NCBI RefSeq assembly: GCF_001039355.2
Contig: NW_019773518.1
Span: forward strand, 8,897 to 72,896
Length of the DNA stretch: 64,000 bases
Reading direction: 5' to 3'
From: Lingula anatina
Taxonomy: Eukaryota; Brachiopoda; Lingulata; Lingulida; Lingulidae
The notes under the pieces were generated by a model. That model searched no databases, had not been told where the DNA came from, and saw only the letters and a list, made by a program, of their open reading frames with translations. Numbering within the stretch: the first letter of the stretch is position 1; the number at the start of each line of letters is the position of its first letter. Shown here piece after piece: positions 1 through 10,497 of this stretch. The translations under genes and the position numbers were made by a program.

Positions 1-213
1 TCAAAAAATAATAATAATAAATAAATAAAAATAAATAAATCAATAAATCAATAAAAAAATTAAAAAAATGAAATAAATAAATAAATAAATGAATAATTTA
101 ATTAATACATATATTAATTGATTATAATAGGCAATAAATAAACAAATATTGGAAAATGAATAAATAAGAATAAAAGAAAATAATTGTCAATTTTTTCTCC
201 TCTCATATTGCAG
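1..213. other. AT-rich low-complexity flank of the transporter gene
   Basis: Positions 1-105 are mostly AAAT/AATA runs. 106-211 is AT-rich and ends in a pyrimidine-rich tract followed by a good splice acceptor (AG at 212-213), so this is probably intron upstream of the exon that carries the start codon. No gene is seen. Confidence 0.6.
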
Positions 214-309
214 AAACTGGACATTAAGTGGACAACACTGGGCACAGAGACTGATTTATCTGACCCCTCCTCCCAGCCCCATCCCTGTCTGCCCCACCCC
301 TGAGCTGAA

Positions 310-3300
310 ATGAAGGTGGAGGTGGTGAGAACCCCCAGGAAATGGAGCTGTCTCGTCATCAATGTCCACATCAACATGTTCCTGTATGCTACTTGCTGGG
401 CCATACAGACTAATACACTGCCGGTGAGACTGGGTTTTTCTTTATGTAATTTGATTTTGATTATGTACATGTACCAGGTCTGTACCAGCTATTTCAAAAA
501 GGTTGTTCTTTTTCTGAAAAAGTGGACCTTTTACCATGAAACCTTTGTGTACCTAGATTAAATTTTACCCAGAGGGGACCTTTTCTGAGCAAAAAGGGGG
601 GTTGTTTTGACCCCCATGAACTCCCCTTGCTACAAGCCTGTGTACAGTGTACATATTTGTGTGACTGTACTGGTAGACTTTTAAATTCAGAAACATTGAA
701 CTCTGTTTTGAAACTAATGATTATTTCAGTGCATCTTGGCAATACAGTTTTACACACTGCTAGCAAGACTTGTCATGCATGTAGCTACAGTAGTATTTAT
801 TTAGACTTTGGTACATTAGTATTTCTGTGACAATACTGTTGTAGTAGGCTTTGAAATTCAGAAATTTCATTCTGTTTTGAATCTTGTTATTTCAGTGCAT
901 CTTGGTAAAACAGTCAAATACATCATCACCAATAAGGTTTGATTGTCACTATAATCTAATTCGATTATGGCTATGTACATATATACAACTAGTATGTGAC
1001 AGTCATTATGCAGTTTGAAATTCAGAAATATTTTACTCTACTTTGAACCTCGTTATTCCAGTATCTCAGCAAGAACCTAGGAGCCGACCCTCTCATATTT
1101 GGCTACCTCCAGAGCACCTGTGGAGTAGCCCAGTTGTTTGGTGGAATTCTCTTTGGTAGATTTGGCGATGTGTTTGGGAGTAGAGTGGCCTTGACCTTGG
1201 CCTTTCTGGCAGCAGCCATGTATTACTTCATGCTGGGAGCTGCGTACTCACTGCCGATGTTGTTCGCCTCCAGTTTGCCAAGTCTTCTAATGCATTGTAT
1301 GACAGGTGAGTTGATATGAAAGGAAAGAGATAAATACTTTTTTGCCAAAAAGATTACAAGAAAAAATAATAATAGTAATAATTATCATCATTATCACTGA
1401 TGTTTTTAAAACAAAGATGTCAAGCTTCCAAGATACCTTATAATTATTGATTTGCTTATAAGAATTACATGGGTGAAAGTTTTCATGATTATGCCCGATT
1501 TCAGGATTTTAAGTCTTCATTTTGATTTTTTTTTTTCATATGGTCTTAATGAAATGAGAAATTCAGGATTTTCAATTTTTACAGCTTTTACACATGGATT
1601 TACTAGATAATTTCAAAGTTCTATTTTAAAGGTGGTCAGATGGTGATAACAGACCTCACTGACAGTGAGCGGAGAGCCGACGCCCTGGGAAAACTGTGGC
1701 TGTCGTACGGAATGGGGTCCGTTATTGGGCCATTCATTGGTGGTTTTGTAAACAAGCACTACAGGTAAACGACATGCTGACATTCTTTTGATTTGATTCT
1801 TTTGAGTGAGAGATTATGTTTAAGATTTACGAAGTGTATTAAGATAATGTGAAATAGCAGTATATTGATTATGCACAAAACTGTTGAAATTGATTGAATA
1901 TCATTTTCTGTGCATTGCTTTTTATTTTAGAAATATAATCAATCACTTTTCAATCACTTATTTGAGTTAAAACTAACATCACATATTTTTTGAAATTCTT
2001 AATTACACATTATATTGAGTGTAGAGCCAAGGTCAGGTGACCTTAACTGTAAACTTCCTCCATTTTTTTATTATTCGGTTTCATACACAGCATAAAATGT
2101 GTCCTTGACACAAACAGTTCATTAATAACCAACAAGATGCAAATCAAAAAAATCATTAAGCTAGGGAAGGTGCAGTATACTATGGGGAAACCAGAACACA
2201 AAATACAGATTATTTTTTGCACCAGGACAATTCTAAATAATTGGAAAATGTCACTTTTTTTTTTTTTTTTTAATCAGTGAACAAACAGCTGCGTTTGTGG
2301 CGTGTGCAGGGTCAATGTTAAGCGTGGTCCTGGTGTGGTGTTTTGTTCCCCACAACACCAAAAAACTGGCACCAACTGCAGCTGAACTGGATGATGTGGA
2401 GCCAAGTGATCAAGACAAAGAGGCCGTAAAAGGTATGTGCATCAACATGGGTTTTCCCGGAGAGCTAGTCATCATTTGAACTGCCATTAGCCTCAAAAGA
2501 CAGCCTATATTTCAAGAGATGGCTGGACGGCTTACAAAGTTTTTGGGTTGGTTGGGCTTGTTTGGACTGGACTCCCCGTAAATTGATGACCAAATTACAG
2601 ATTCCCTGTGCCCCAAACCTGGTTCTTTTCTGTGTAAATTAAAACTGTAAGGTTCTGTATATATATATATATATATTAGGTAGCCTGCTTTCAGTTTTGC
2701 TGCTACCGCTCAATAGGAATGTTCTTATTTTAAGACTTCATGACTTTAAAAAACAGTATTTTTTAAAATTCACAATTTGTCCCATTGAAACGTTCAAGTC
2801 ATTCATTACTGTAGTCAATGGTCAGTGAAATTAGGAATATATCACATAGATATACACTGTGCCAGTATTCATAAACAGGCATAGGAATGCACCAATCATA
2901 GATTTTATGATTCTTTTTAATATTTCAGAACCTCCTGAGAACAAAGGCAGCAGTGTTTGTGATATAAAAAAGCTTTTCCGCTTATTAACCATTCCTGATG
3001 TGGGGTTCTTTCTTGCAGTAAAAGCTTTATCAGGTTTGTATGTAACCTCTGTGAAATTTGTTACTTTGTAGGTGCATGGGCAAAACTTTTAGCAGTTTCT
3101 GTTTATAGCACTTTGTCCTTCTGTTATGTATGGTAAAATATTAAAAACATAAAAGGTGTGAGACACTGAAATAGCAGAATTTAATGCACCACTTCTTTTT
3201 GATTGCTTATCAGGTATACCACATTCAAATCTGTTCTCAGAATTACAATCTATAATCTGTTTTTGAGAACAACTTTGGATAGGATTTACCTTAATTGGTG

Positions 3301-5499
3301 GCAAAACAATAACTATTGAAATATTCAGAAAAACTGACATTTTTGCTACTCAGTAAACAAAGCAGGGATGATATATTTTGACTATTGGTAGATCTCTGAC
3401 AAACCATTAATGTGTACTCTTAACACTTTCTTTTCTATGTTTTCTCAGGAATGCCGTATGCTGTATTCCAGTCCATGTTCCCAGTGGTGGCAATGACAGT
3501 GTTTAATTTACCTGCAGATAAAAATGGATATATTTTATCTTATCAGGCAGTTTTAACGATGGTAATGGTTTTGTGTAGCTACTTGTATACCTGTAGGATA
3601 CATTTAAAAAGTAAAAGGAAAACCTAGATAATGAATACAACTACGTCTCTGTAAAGTTAACAGTATATGACAGTATGGCCCTGCCTCCACATGCGCCGTC
3701 GCTGCAGGGGCCTAGCAGTTAAACCTCGGAGCCAAGATCTAATCCTTTTAATAGCGTGTTTTGAGGTGGGGGACCATCAGGAATCTGCACCATCTCTTTT
3801 GAAGTGTGGTTGACCATATTTAGTTGGTGGATCAGTTAGTACTCGGATCATCTATTCTGAACGGGTCTTGTGCCTGACATATTTTTGGCCCTGATTTAGA
3901 CTGGCTGTAGATGTTTTCACCTCCTTGGGGAGGATATACTCAACCTGCCATGTGAGATTTTCCATTGACTCTTGAGATTTTTCATTGACTCTCGTCTTAT
4001 GATGATAAAATGTTTAACTTGTCTAAACAAGATGACTTCATTGAGTCAGTTATGTGACTAAGCCGCTTTGAGGAAGAGTCAAAAAGCCATGTCTCATAGG
4101 TAGAAAAGATGAATGCAGTCTCTTTAGAAATCTTTCTTGTATACGTTTTATTAATGTACTGTATTTTTTAACACAGATTTTGCACTTGATAATAGAATAT
4201 ACAGTATGTAAAATATATGATTCGAAGGTATAACAACAAATATTCTGTAAATGTTTTTTTTATTATTCCAGCTCTCTCAAGGGTTTGGGGTTGGGTTTCT
4301 GACATCAAGATTCAGTGACGGTGCCCTCCTCAAGTTCTGCTTTGTGATATTTACCTTGTCATATTTATTGATGGTGAGGACATCTTACAGGTTTTTCCTG
4401 CATATTTAAGCTGCCAGTTTTATTGGTCATGACTTACAAAACTTTCAAGACCAGTTGAACATTCTGCTCTGTCAGTAAGAAACATGAAAAGTCATTCAGT
4501 CTGGCAGATTTTTTTCATAACTGTTGAATGTCAGGCTGTTTTGAATAGAATAATCCACAGTCTCATTAAAATTATTTCAGAAAAGAAAAACATCGTATTA
4601 TATATTACTTATTTAGAAAAACATCGTATCATATATTACTTAAATTTATAGCTTGTTTATTTGTAGAATAATGCTGTTAGATTTCTATGTCCATGATTGT
4701 ACCTTATTTGTGAAATTGTAAATCATTCAAGACTTCTGACAGGCTCTGACTGATTGAACAGAATAATTCACAACCCTCTTACAATCATTTCAGAAAAAAA
4801 GAGCATCATTGTATGCTAATCATTGAAAGATTAATTAATGATAAATCAACCTTCAACTTGCAGGCTCTGGTTAAGGACGTGATCCTAGTGTGCATTGTGA
4901 GTACTCCACTGACCATAGGTGTGGCAGTTCTCGTGGTGACCACTACCAGTGAGATGACCAAAGTGATACCAGAAGCAGATACAGGTATTATAATAACATC
5001 TGTAACATAACGTTGTTTGCCTGACAATGCAGTTAGTGGTCTGCATGGAAAAAATCTATATGTATTATTCTAAATGTAACAGGGAAATGATCAAAGTGAT
5101 ACCAGGAGCAGACACAGATAATAACATCTGTAATGAAACATTGCTATTTGTTTAAGGATGCAGTTAGCCGTGTATGTCCATGATAGAAGGTGCATATCAG
5201 TAACTTTTTCAGTGCAACATATTGATAGCCATGTACCTTATTATCTCAAAACTTAAGTACTGGGGTAATTTATAGCAGTTAAATACAGCCCAAGTTTGAA
5301 CATCGGTTTATTGGACCATTTTTTCCTTGCAGGCTCCATTCTTGGTCTGTCAATGGCTGTGGATTCTCTAGGTGGTATCATCTCCCCGACACTGGGCGGG
5401 TTCTTACTGAAGACCGTGGGGTTCTACGCCTTTGGATACCAAGGCTGCATCTGTAGCCTCTTGGTTGCCATTGCACTCTTTTGGAAGCTGAAGGATTAA
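310..5499 (+). CDS. SLC22A18: SLC22A18-like major facilitator transporter, nine coding exons
   Basis: Coding exons by splice signals and frame: 310-423, 1062-1305, 1632-1764, 2278-2432, 2929-3033, 3449-3561, 4272-4373, 4864-4984, 5333-5499. All introns are GT-AG and phases agree throughout, giving 417 residues; the human protein is about 424. The start has an in-frame stop just upstream (301-303). A splice acceptor at 212-213 suggests a 5' untranslated exon further left. The MFS loop 2-3 motif GRFGDVFGSR lies at residues 70-79. Other landmarks matching SLC22A18 (ORCTL2) in order are GYLQSTCGVAQLFGG, GGQMVITDL, LPDV-like IPDVGFF, and the C-terminal SPTLGGFL. The family is a 12-helix plasma- or endomembrane carrier proposed to move organic cations; its substrate is poorly defined. 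The stop is TAA at 5497-5499, and a possible ATTAAA poly(A) signal lies near 5637. The paralogue-level call is firm from remembered family sequence; exact orthology would need a tree. Confidence 0.93.
475..640. mobile_element. Short inverted-repeat DNA element (family A) in transporter intron 1, 5-bp target duplication
   Basis: A 166-bp element with degenerate inverted ends (left CAGGTCTGTACC, right GCTACAAGCCTG). It is flanked by the perfect 5-bp direct repeat TGTAC (470-474 and 641-645). Its interior (AAAGTGGACCTTTTAC, TTTTACCCAGAGGGGACC) matches the copy at 43959-44108 closely. It has no coding capacity, so it is a MITE-like element. Five-bp duplications occur in some hAT-like groups, but the superfamily is not settled. 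Confidence 0.8.
679..1075 (+). repeat. Three tandem copies of the exon 2 splice-acceptor region
   Basis: Three related stretches about 170 bp apart (679-740, 849-910, 1016-1075) share an AAATTCAGAAA..., CTCTGTTTTGAA... core. Each ends in a TTATTTCAG- or TTATTCCAG-like acceptor. Only the third leads into the true exon 2 at 1062; the first two are decayed duplicates followed by GTGCATCTTGG. They are likely silent or cryptic acceptors. Confidence 0.7.
3660..3900. mobile_element. Probable eroded inverted-repeat element in transporter intron 6
   Basis: The stretch near 3830-3870 (GGATCAGTTAGTACTCGGATC followed by ATCTATTCTGAACGGG) resembles the right end of the family B palindromic elements found at 6629, 12789 and 34630. 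The left end is not clearly recognisable, so only a relic is claimed. The remaining 700-bp intron holds nothing else I recognise. Confidence 0.35.
4543..4815 (+). repeat. Local duplications in transporter intron 7
   Basis: A stretch at about 4543-4600 (GAATAGAATAATCCACAG..., ...TTTCAGAAAAGAAAAACATC) recurs in diverged form at about 4755-4815. Within the first copy, a 31-bp unit containing GAAAAACATCGTAT is repeated directly at about 4585 and 4616. The intron appears to have grown by tandem duplication. Confidence 0.65.
4951..5170 (+). repeat. Partial duplication of exon 8 of the transporter into intron 8
   Basis: The last 34 bases of exon 8 and the following intron start (4951-5037) recur about 133 bp downstream (5084-5170) with roughly 85% similarity by eye. 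The copy keeps the codons GTGATACCAGGAGCAGACAC but has lost the GT donor (CACAGATAAT instead of ACAGGTATT). It is therefore an exon-end fossil and not an alternative exon. Confidence 0.75.
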
Positions 5500-5515
5500 G
5501 GCATATGTCATATAT

Positions 5516-6000
5516 CTACCTGTCTGTCTGTCTGTCTGTCTGACTAGTATTTGTCATTTTAAAGTTACATTTGAATGTCTGTGGAGCGTGAGTTCCCAGT
5601 TACACATATAAACCACTTCTGTTAGTTTCTTATATGATTAAAATTAAGTTGACATGCCAAGGGATAAACCAAATTAATCACTGGATCAGCCATAAGAGAG
5701 TTTTAAACTGCCCATTCTAATTTTTGTTGTAAATTTGACCTACTTATCTGCCCCATTGGTATACAGCACAGAACGCAAGCAGAAAAATCAGTTCAAATTT
5801 TATTTTTGGGTTTTGGGTTCATATTAAAATATGAAACAATGTCTTATGGTATTTCTGGAAGTTATACTATTTGAAACTATATAGTGGCATTTGTTTGGCT
5901 TTTGTGGCAGAAATGACTTCAAAGTATTTTTAAGTATGTATGTGATGTGTGGTAGGATAGATAGATAGATAGATAGACAGATAGATAGATAGATATATAC
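5516..6000. repeat. 3' flank with (CTGT)n and (GATA)n microsatellites
   Basis: A (CTGT)n tract at 5520-5543 lies directly after the transporter stop, probably inside its 3' UTR. A GATA/GACA tract lies at 5957-5997. The sequence between them is AT-rich with no recognisable gene; a possible ATTAAA poly(A) signal is near 5637. Confidence 0.8.
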
Positions 6001-7353
6001 ATTGAGAGAGATATGATTTTACACATTACACCATACAATATTGATTAGCTAGTTAACTAGTGCGATCAACCCTAATTTTGAAGAAATCACATTTTTTTTT
6101 GCACAAGTTTTTTAATGTAAAAAATATGGATAGGGTCTTGGTAAATTTACTATAATATTTGACCCTAGCATAAACCTTTTTTGTGCTCTAAGATTGCCCA
6201 TATTGCACATTTAACATGCTCCTACCCCTTTTAAAAAAGTAATTAAAAGCTGCTGTGCTATACCTGCTAAATCATTTGTTCAAAAAAAAAAAAAGATAAA
6301 AAATACGTCTACCTGTTCTATTTACAGATAGTAACTGCTCTTTTATTTACCAGTTTATATATTTATTTTGTCTAGCCTAACATATATTATATATTGCATT
6401 TATAATTTATTTTAAAAATTGGTTGAAGCAGCTTTTATATAATTATTTAATTTGTTGGTCTTCAATGCAGTCATTGCAGCTCATAATATCAAAAAAATAG
6501 TAGCTTAAAGGTGCTAGTATTGTTTGCTTTGGTGCTTATACATGTACATAAACCTTTGTCATGCTCAGAATTACATCTAGGCTTTTGGCTCACTAAAATA
6601 CACAAGACGTATTTTCCAGCCACTCATTGGCCTCGTTCAGAATAGGGGACTAACTAGTCCAATGGTCAAATATGGCCGACCCACTTGAATACTTCCCCAC
6701 GGGATATCTGTGTAGCAGAATAGATAGCAAGCTTTGTAGTGGGTCAGCATATTTGACCCTCGGACCCCTAGTCCCCTATTCTGAATGGGGCCATACAGTA
6801 AGAATCTCTTAGTTCCTACAGCTGTGTGTATCAATTCACTGTGTTTAAAACTCAAAAATACTCTTTAAGTGTAACTTTTCAGTCCAAAGTTTTGTATAGG
6901 GCTAAGCCGTGTGAACATCAACGTATATTCTTTGTATTATCACTGCCCTTGAAATTGTGAAAATCAAGAGGAAGATAAAAGGGTGTATAAACATTTTACC
7001 TCATACATGCCGGTGCTAATAGCTTTTACATGTACAGCTTTTACATTATGGTTTCCTAAAAGGGAAAACAGGGAAAACTGAACAAATATGACTGTACATA
7101 AACAGGAAATTTGTCAATTAGCCCTTGGACAATAGGGACGTCTGAAAAATATGGCTGTTACAGTATATATGTTTGTTATTTATAAGTTTCATTTAATCTC
7201 TGTAGCTAGTGAAAATTAGGGGACACAAAAACAAATCTTGTTAAAAGTTTTCATGTTTTTAGTTTTTGATATGTTTATTGTTTTGTCAACTACTGTATAA
7301 GTAATGTCTGTCTCAGAAAGTTTTGTCTGCTCAAAGCAAAAGTATGTAACCGC
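6001..7353. other. Intergenic AT-rich stretch
   Basis: Apart from the palindromic element at 6629-6792, this interval holds A/T runs and no open frame with recognisable protein similarity. Nothing else is seen. Confidence 0.5.
6629..6792. mobile_element. Palindromic MITE, family B, copy 1
   Basis: A 164-bp element whose halves are inverted repeats. The left side is GGCCTCGTTCAGAATAGGGG...CTAACTAGTCC; the right side reads the complement of GGCCCCATTCAGAATAGGGG. The interior AAATATGGCCGACCCACTTG has a complementary counterpart before the right end. It is non-coding. Short flanking target duplications are not clean here (ATT versus ATA). Confidence 0.8.
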
Positions 7354-7439
7354 CACGTGGCCTAAAGCTTTATGCACTTAAATCTCTGTCCTCTCTGCCA
7401 CGTGGTATAGTCACGTGCTAGTCACGTGCTAGTCAAGTG
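7354..7439. promoter_or_regulatory. Cluster of four CACGTG E-boxes plus a variant
   Basis: CACGTG occurs at 7354-7359, 7399-7404, 7412-7417 and 7423-7428, and CAAGTG at 7434-7439. The last three perfect or near-perfect sites sit in an 11-bp direct repeat (TAGTCACGTGC). CACGTG is the binding core of bHLH-ZIP factors such as USF, MYC/MAX and MITF/TFEB. Four copies in 75 bp is far above chance. No adjacent first exon is recognised, so an enhancer, an unannotated promoter or a chance repeat are all possible. Confidence 0.5.
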
Positions 7440-8164
7440 ACTCGAACTACAATATTAAGTGGGTGCCGGTTTCCCAAACGACTCTTAGTCGAAAGTTACT
7501 CTTAGTTTTAAGAAATGCATTGTTAATTTGAAACCAAGATACGTATAGGTCAGTCGCAATGTAATCCAGGAGTTAAGACAGTTGTTCAAATATTCATATT
7601 TGCAATGATCGTTCATAAGAACTCGTACGTGTATTTGTACACCCGCGTGAGGTGAAGGGTCAATAATAATATTTTATTACGTTATTGAATTCCATCATCT
7701 CTTTATTAACGATAAATGCTCCTAGTTATGGAGATTTTGTAATACTACTCCTACTTGCAGCTGTTAACTAACCTGACATTAAAAACCTACCAAAATTATT
7801 GTATTGCAGATTGTTTTTATTTATAATGTATTAGTTGTTCATTGACTGAGATCTTCGTTTGTTTGATCTCTCTCTCTCTCTCTCTCTCACGAGAAGAGGC
7901 TTTTGTCACATGAGATATAAGCCCACACTTTCGATGTCGGAAATCATGAAACACGAGTGTTTCTTTAAAAAAAAAGCCTGATGTTCGCTAACCAATTGCA
8001 TCCTAAATAGGGTCTGATGAAAGGAATGCAACTCGGTCAGAAGGATGTGAGAGTGCAATTGCTCACTTTATCTCCACTATCACAATACTCCGTGCTTTGG
8101 TAGACGTTCATCTCAATCACAATGTTTTTGTGACGAAGCCATTACTATGACTTTCGCCAAGGAC

Positions 8165-8274
8165 GTAATGTTTTTACCTTTGTTGGGTTACTTGTTTACA
8201 GTCTAACTCACAAAGTAATAGGCAGATTTCGATATCATTTTCAGGATAGGTCGGAAACGAGCTAAGAATGGAAC
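8165..8274 (+). mobile_element. Fragment of widespread dispersed repeat (family E)
   Basis: It contains the phrase CAGTCTAACTCACAAAGTAA, then GATTTCGATATCATTTTCAGG and a GTCGGAAA block, shared with 18021-18197. I recognise this arrangement (a line ending in 'ATTTTCAGG..AGGTCGGAAA') from repeats common in marine animal genomes. Only the interior is present; no ends or duplications are visible. Confidence 0.55.
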
Positions 8275-9210
8275 ATTTTTATGGTTGTCCATTAGTTAAT
8301 TAATTCATTATTGTAATAATTATTATTACTATTTTTTATTATGTTTAGTTCTGTGATTGATTATTTTTGTAACTATGAAAATCAAACAAACTGACATTTA
8401 TTGAAGAAGAGATATTTATTGAACATTCGACAAATAGGATATAGTAAAGGCAGCTTTTTTCTTTTAATTTCATATAAAAATTAATACATGTGATCTTATG
8501 ATTATACCAAAAAGGCAATGGTTATCTTGAAGATTGGTTACACACAGTATATACACATAATCTTTCTTACTTGTCCAAATTTCGTATATGACACAAGTGT
8601 ATAAATAACTAGAAAAGGCTAAAGAACTTTACTGCCTGTTCTTCTCTTTCCATCATCGAGATGAATGAGACAAAATACGTGTACTTCATTAAGGAATAGT
8701 GCCCCACTGCAAAGACTATGCTTTCCGATCTTCACGTAATGTATGACATTTATTTAATTAAATATCATTATTTTATTAATCATCATGGGGACAGGGTAGA
8801 AAATGGAAGCTCCTTATGAAATGCACCAAAGAAGAGGGACACAAACCGTGACGGGTATTATTCCATGAACATATTTCCAGCGCAAGTCACGAATCGATTT
8901 GTATATTCATACCGGATATTTATAACGTATGCATGTCTTTTTTCTCAAAATCAAATTATTAATCCATCTTGTCTTCCGAAAGACAGTGGCATCCATTTAA
9001 TGTCCACATGCATACATATATTTATATCAGGCTTCCCGCCCCGAGTTTCAGAAAAAGCTAAAACCTGTACCGAAACGGGTAGAGGCACGTTGATAATTAA
9101 GGCGTTTCCAGTAACCTCTGGAACACAGGGTGTACCACTAATGAACCAGGCTAGATACATGTGGTACCCTGAGGTTCAGAGATTGCTGGTGACTTTAGAG
9201 ACATGATGGC

Positions 9211-9247
<37 letters not shown>

Positions 9248-9669
9248 GTTCCACCAATCGTTGACTGAAACTCGGGGTACTATCTTGTCTGGTTCGGTCA
9301 TTGGGCCAGACTCTTTCTGAATTATTAATTTGAGCTTATGGTGCCGGATCCGAAGAGCAGAGGGCAGCTCCAATCAAAATACAACACGTTTCACGTGTTT
9401 TTACCTCCTGTCTCAATATTATGTTATTGGTCTCAATGTTATTTGGCATACGGCGCTAAATGCGTCCAATATTGAACACCATATCATTTTGGGTCAGAAG
9501 AGACGCCATTGTGGTGATCTTCAGGCCATCACCTAAATAATGTTGTTCGCAGGCACTCGTGTCCAATCATGGTGAGACATTGTTATTCTAGCCTAGAATC
9601 TAACATATGATGGATCCGAGTTCTAGCTATTGAAAAGGTACAACCTGTCATGGTGTCTTATGTCATGTG

Positions 9670-9850
9670 ACATGGCAGACGCAGGGTTCACGTCTGTCAC
9701 CTTTGCTGCCATAAAAAATAGTGTACGTTGGACTCTTTTGATGCTAGAAGGCAGTCACCCTAGACGCAGGTGCCAGGTTCGGTACATTTGCTGTTTTAAA
9801 AAGTGTAACCGTCTAACACCTCTAATGTCAGGAGACACGGGAAACACATT
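9670..9850 (+). repeat. Two diverged tandem units of about 85 bp
   Basis: Both halves run GACGCAGG...GTTC...TTTGCTG...TAAAAA...GTGTA...ATG..AG..G.CA.. in the same order (about 9680-9760 and 9760-9845). The open frame across them reflects this duplication and shows no protein family signal. Confidence 0.45.
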
Positions 9851-10227
9851 TTTGTCTGATCAATTTTCCTGCTGTGTCAAGAGATATCGCAGCGTCCCCA
9901 ACCGGCGTTTTGTATGTAGTCCATTTGCTACAAACGCAGAATCTTTCAGGATCTTTCATCATTAAGCTCTTCATTACGCTGATCATACCATGTCATATCA
10001 TGTGATATCGCCGACATTTAAGAACACGACATAAACATTAAACGCGTTCCACCTTTGTGTGATAGCGGTTCTTTATTTCCTCTTTTACCCAGAGTTAGCC
10101 CTGCGCCCTAAAGTTGTGGGTGTCAGAGCATGGAAATGTAACTGGAATAGGAAAAAATGAGATAGACGAATTAAATATCAGGTAAAGCGTGCGGGTTTAG
10201 ACATGGAGCTTTCTGCATGTATGTCTC

Positions 10228-10235
10228 ATTCGCAT

Positions 10236-10267
<32 letters not shown>

Positions 10268-10424
10268 AAAGACCAGATTTTTTCACTCCATCTTCCTTTT
10301 AGGTAGGACTACATGTACATCTGTGCAACAATAAAAAAAAATCAGCTATATGAAAGAAGCACCTTCAACAAATGTCTACATATTTATCTATCAAGTTATT
10401 ATTAATAATAAATTAATCAAAAAG

Positions 10425-10497
<73 letters not shown>
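10228..10497. repeat. (TAAA)n and (TAA)n microsatellites
   Basis: TAAA-type repeats lie at about 10228-10268 and an uninterrupted TAA/AAT array of about 70 bp at 10428-10497. Both are simple-sequence DNA. Confidence 0.9.

Noticed and set aside
9630-9965. 111-codon plus-strand frame
   Set aside because: It runs over two diverged tandem DNA units and shows no protein family similarity.
10428-10497. Regularly spaced repeats considered as a CRISPR-like array
   Set aside because: Simple trinucleotide repeat without spacers, in a eukaryotic context.
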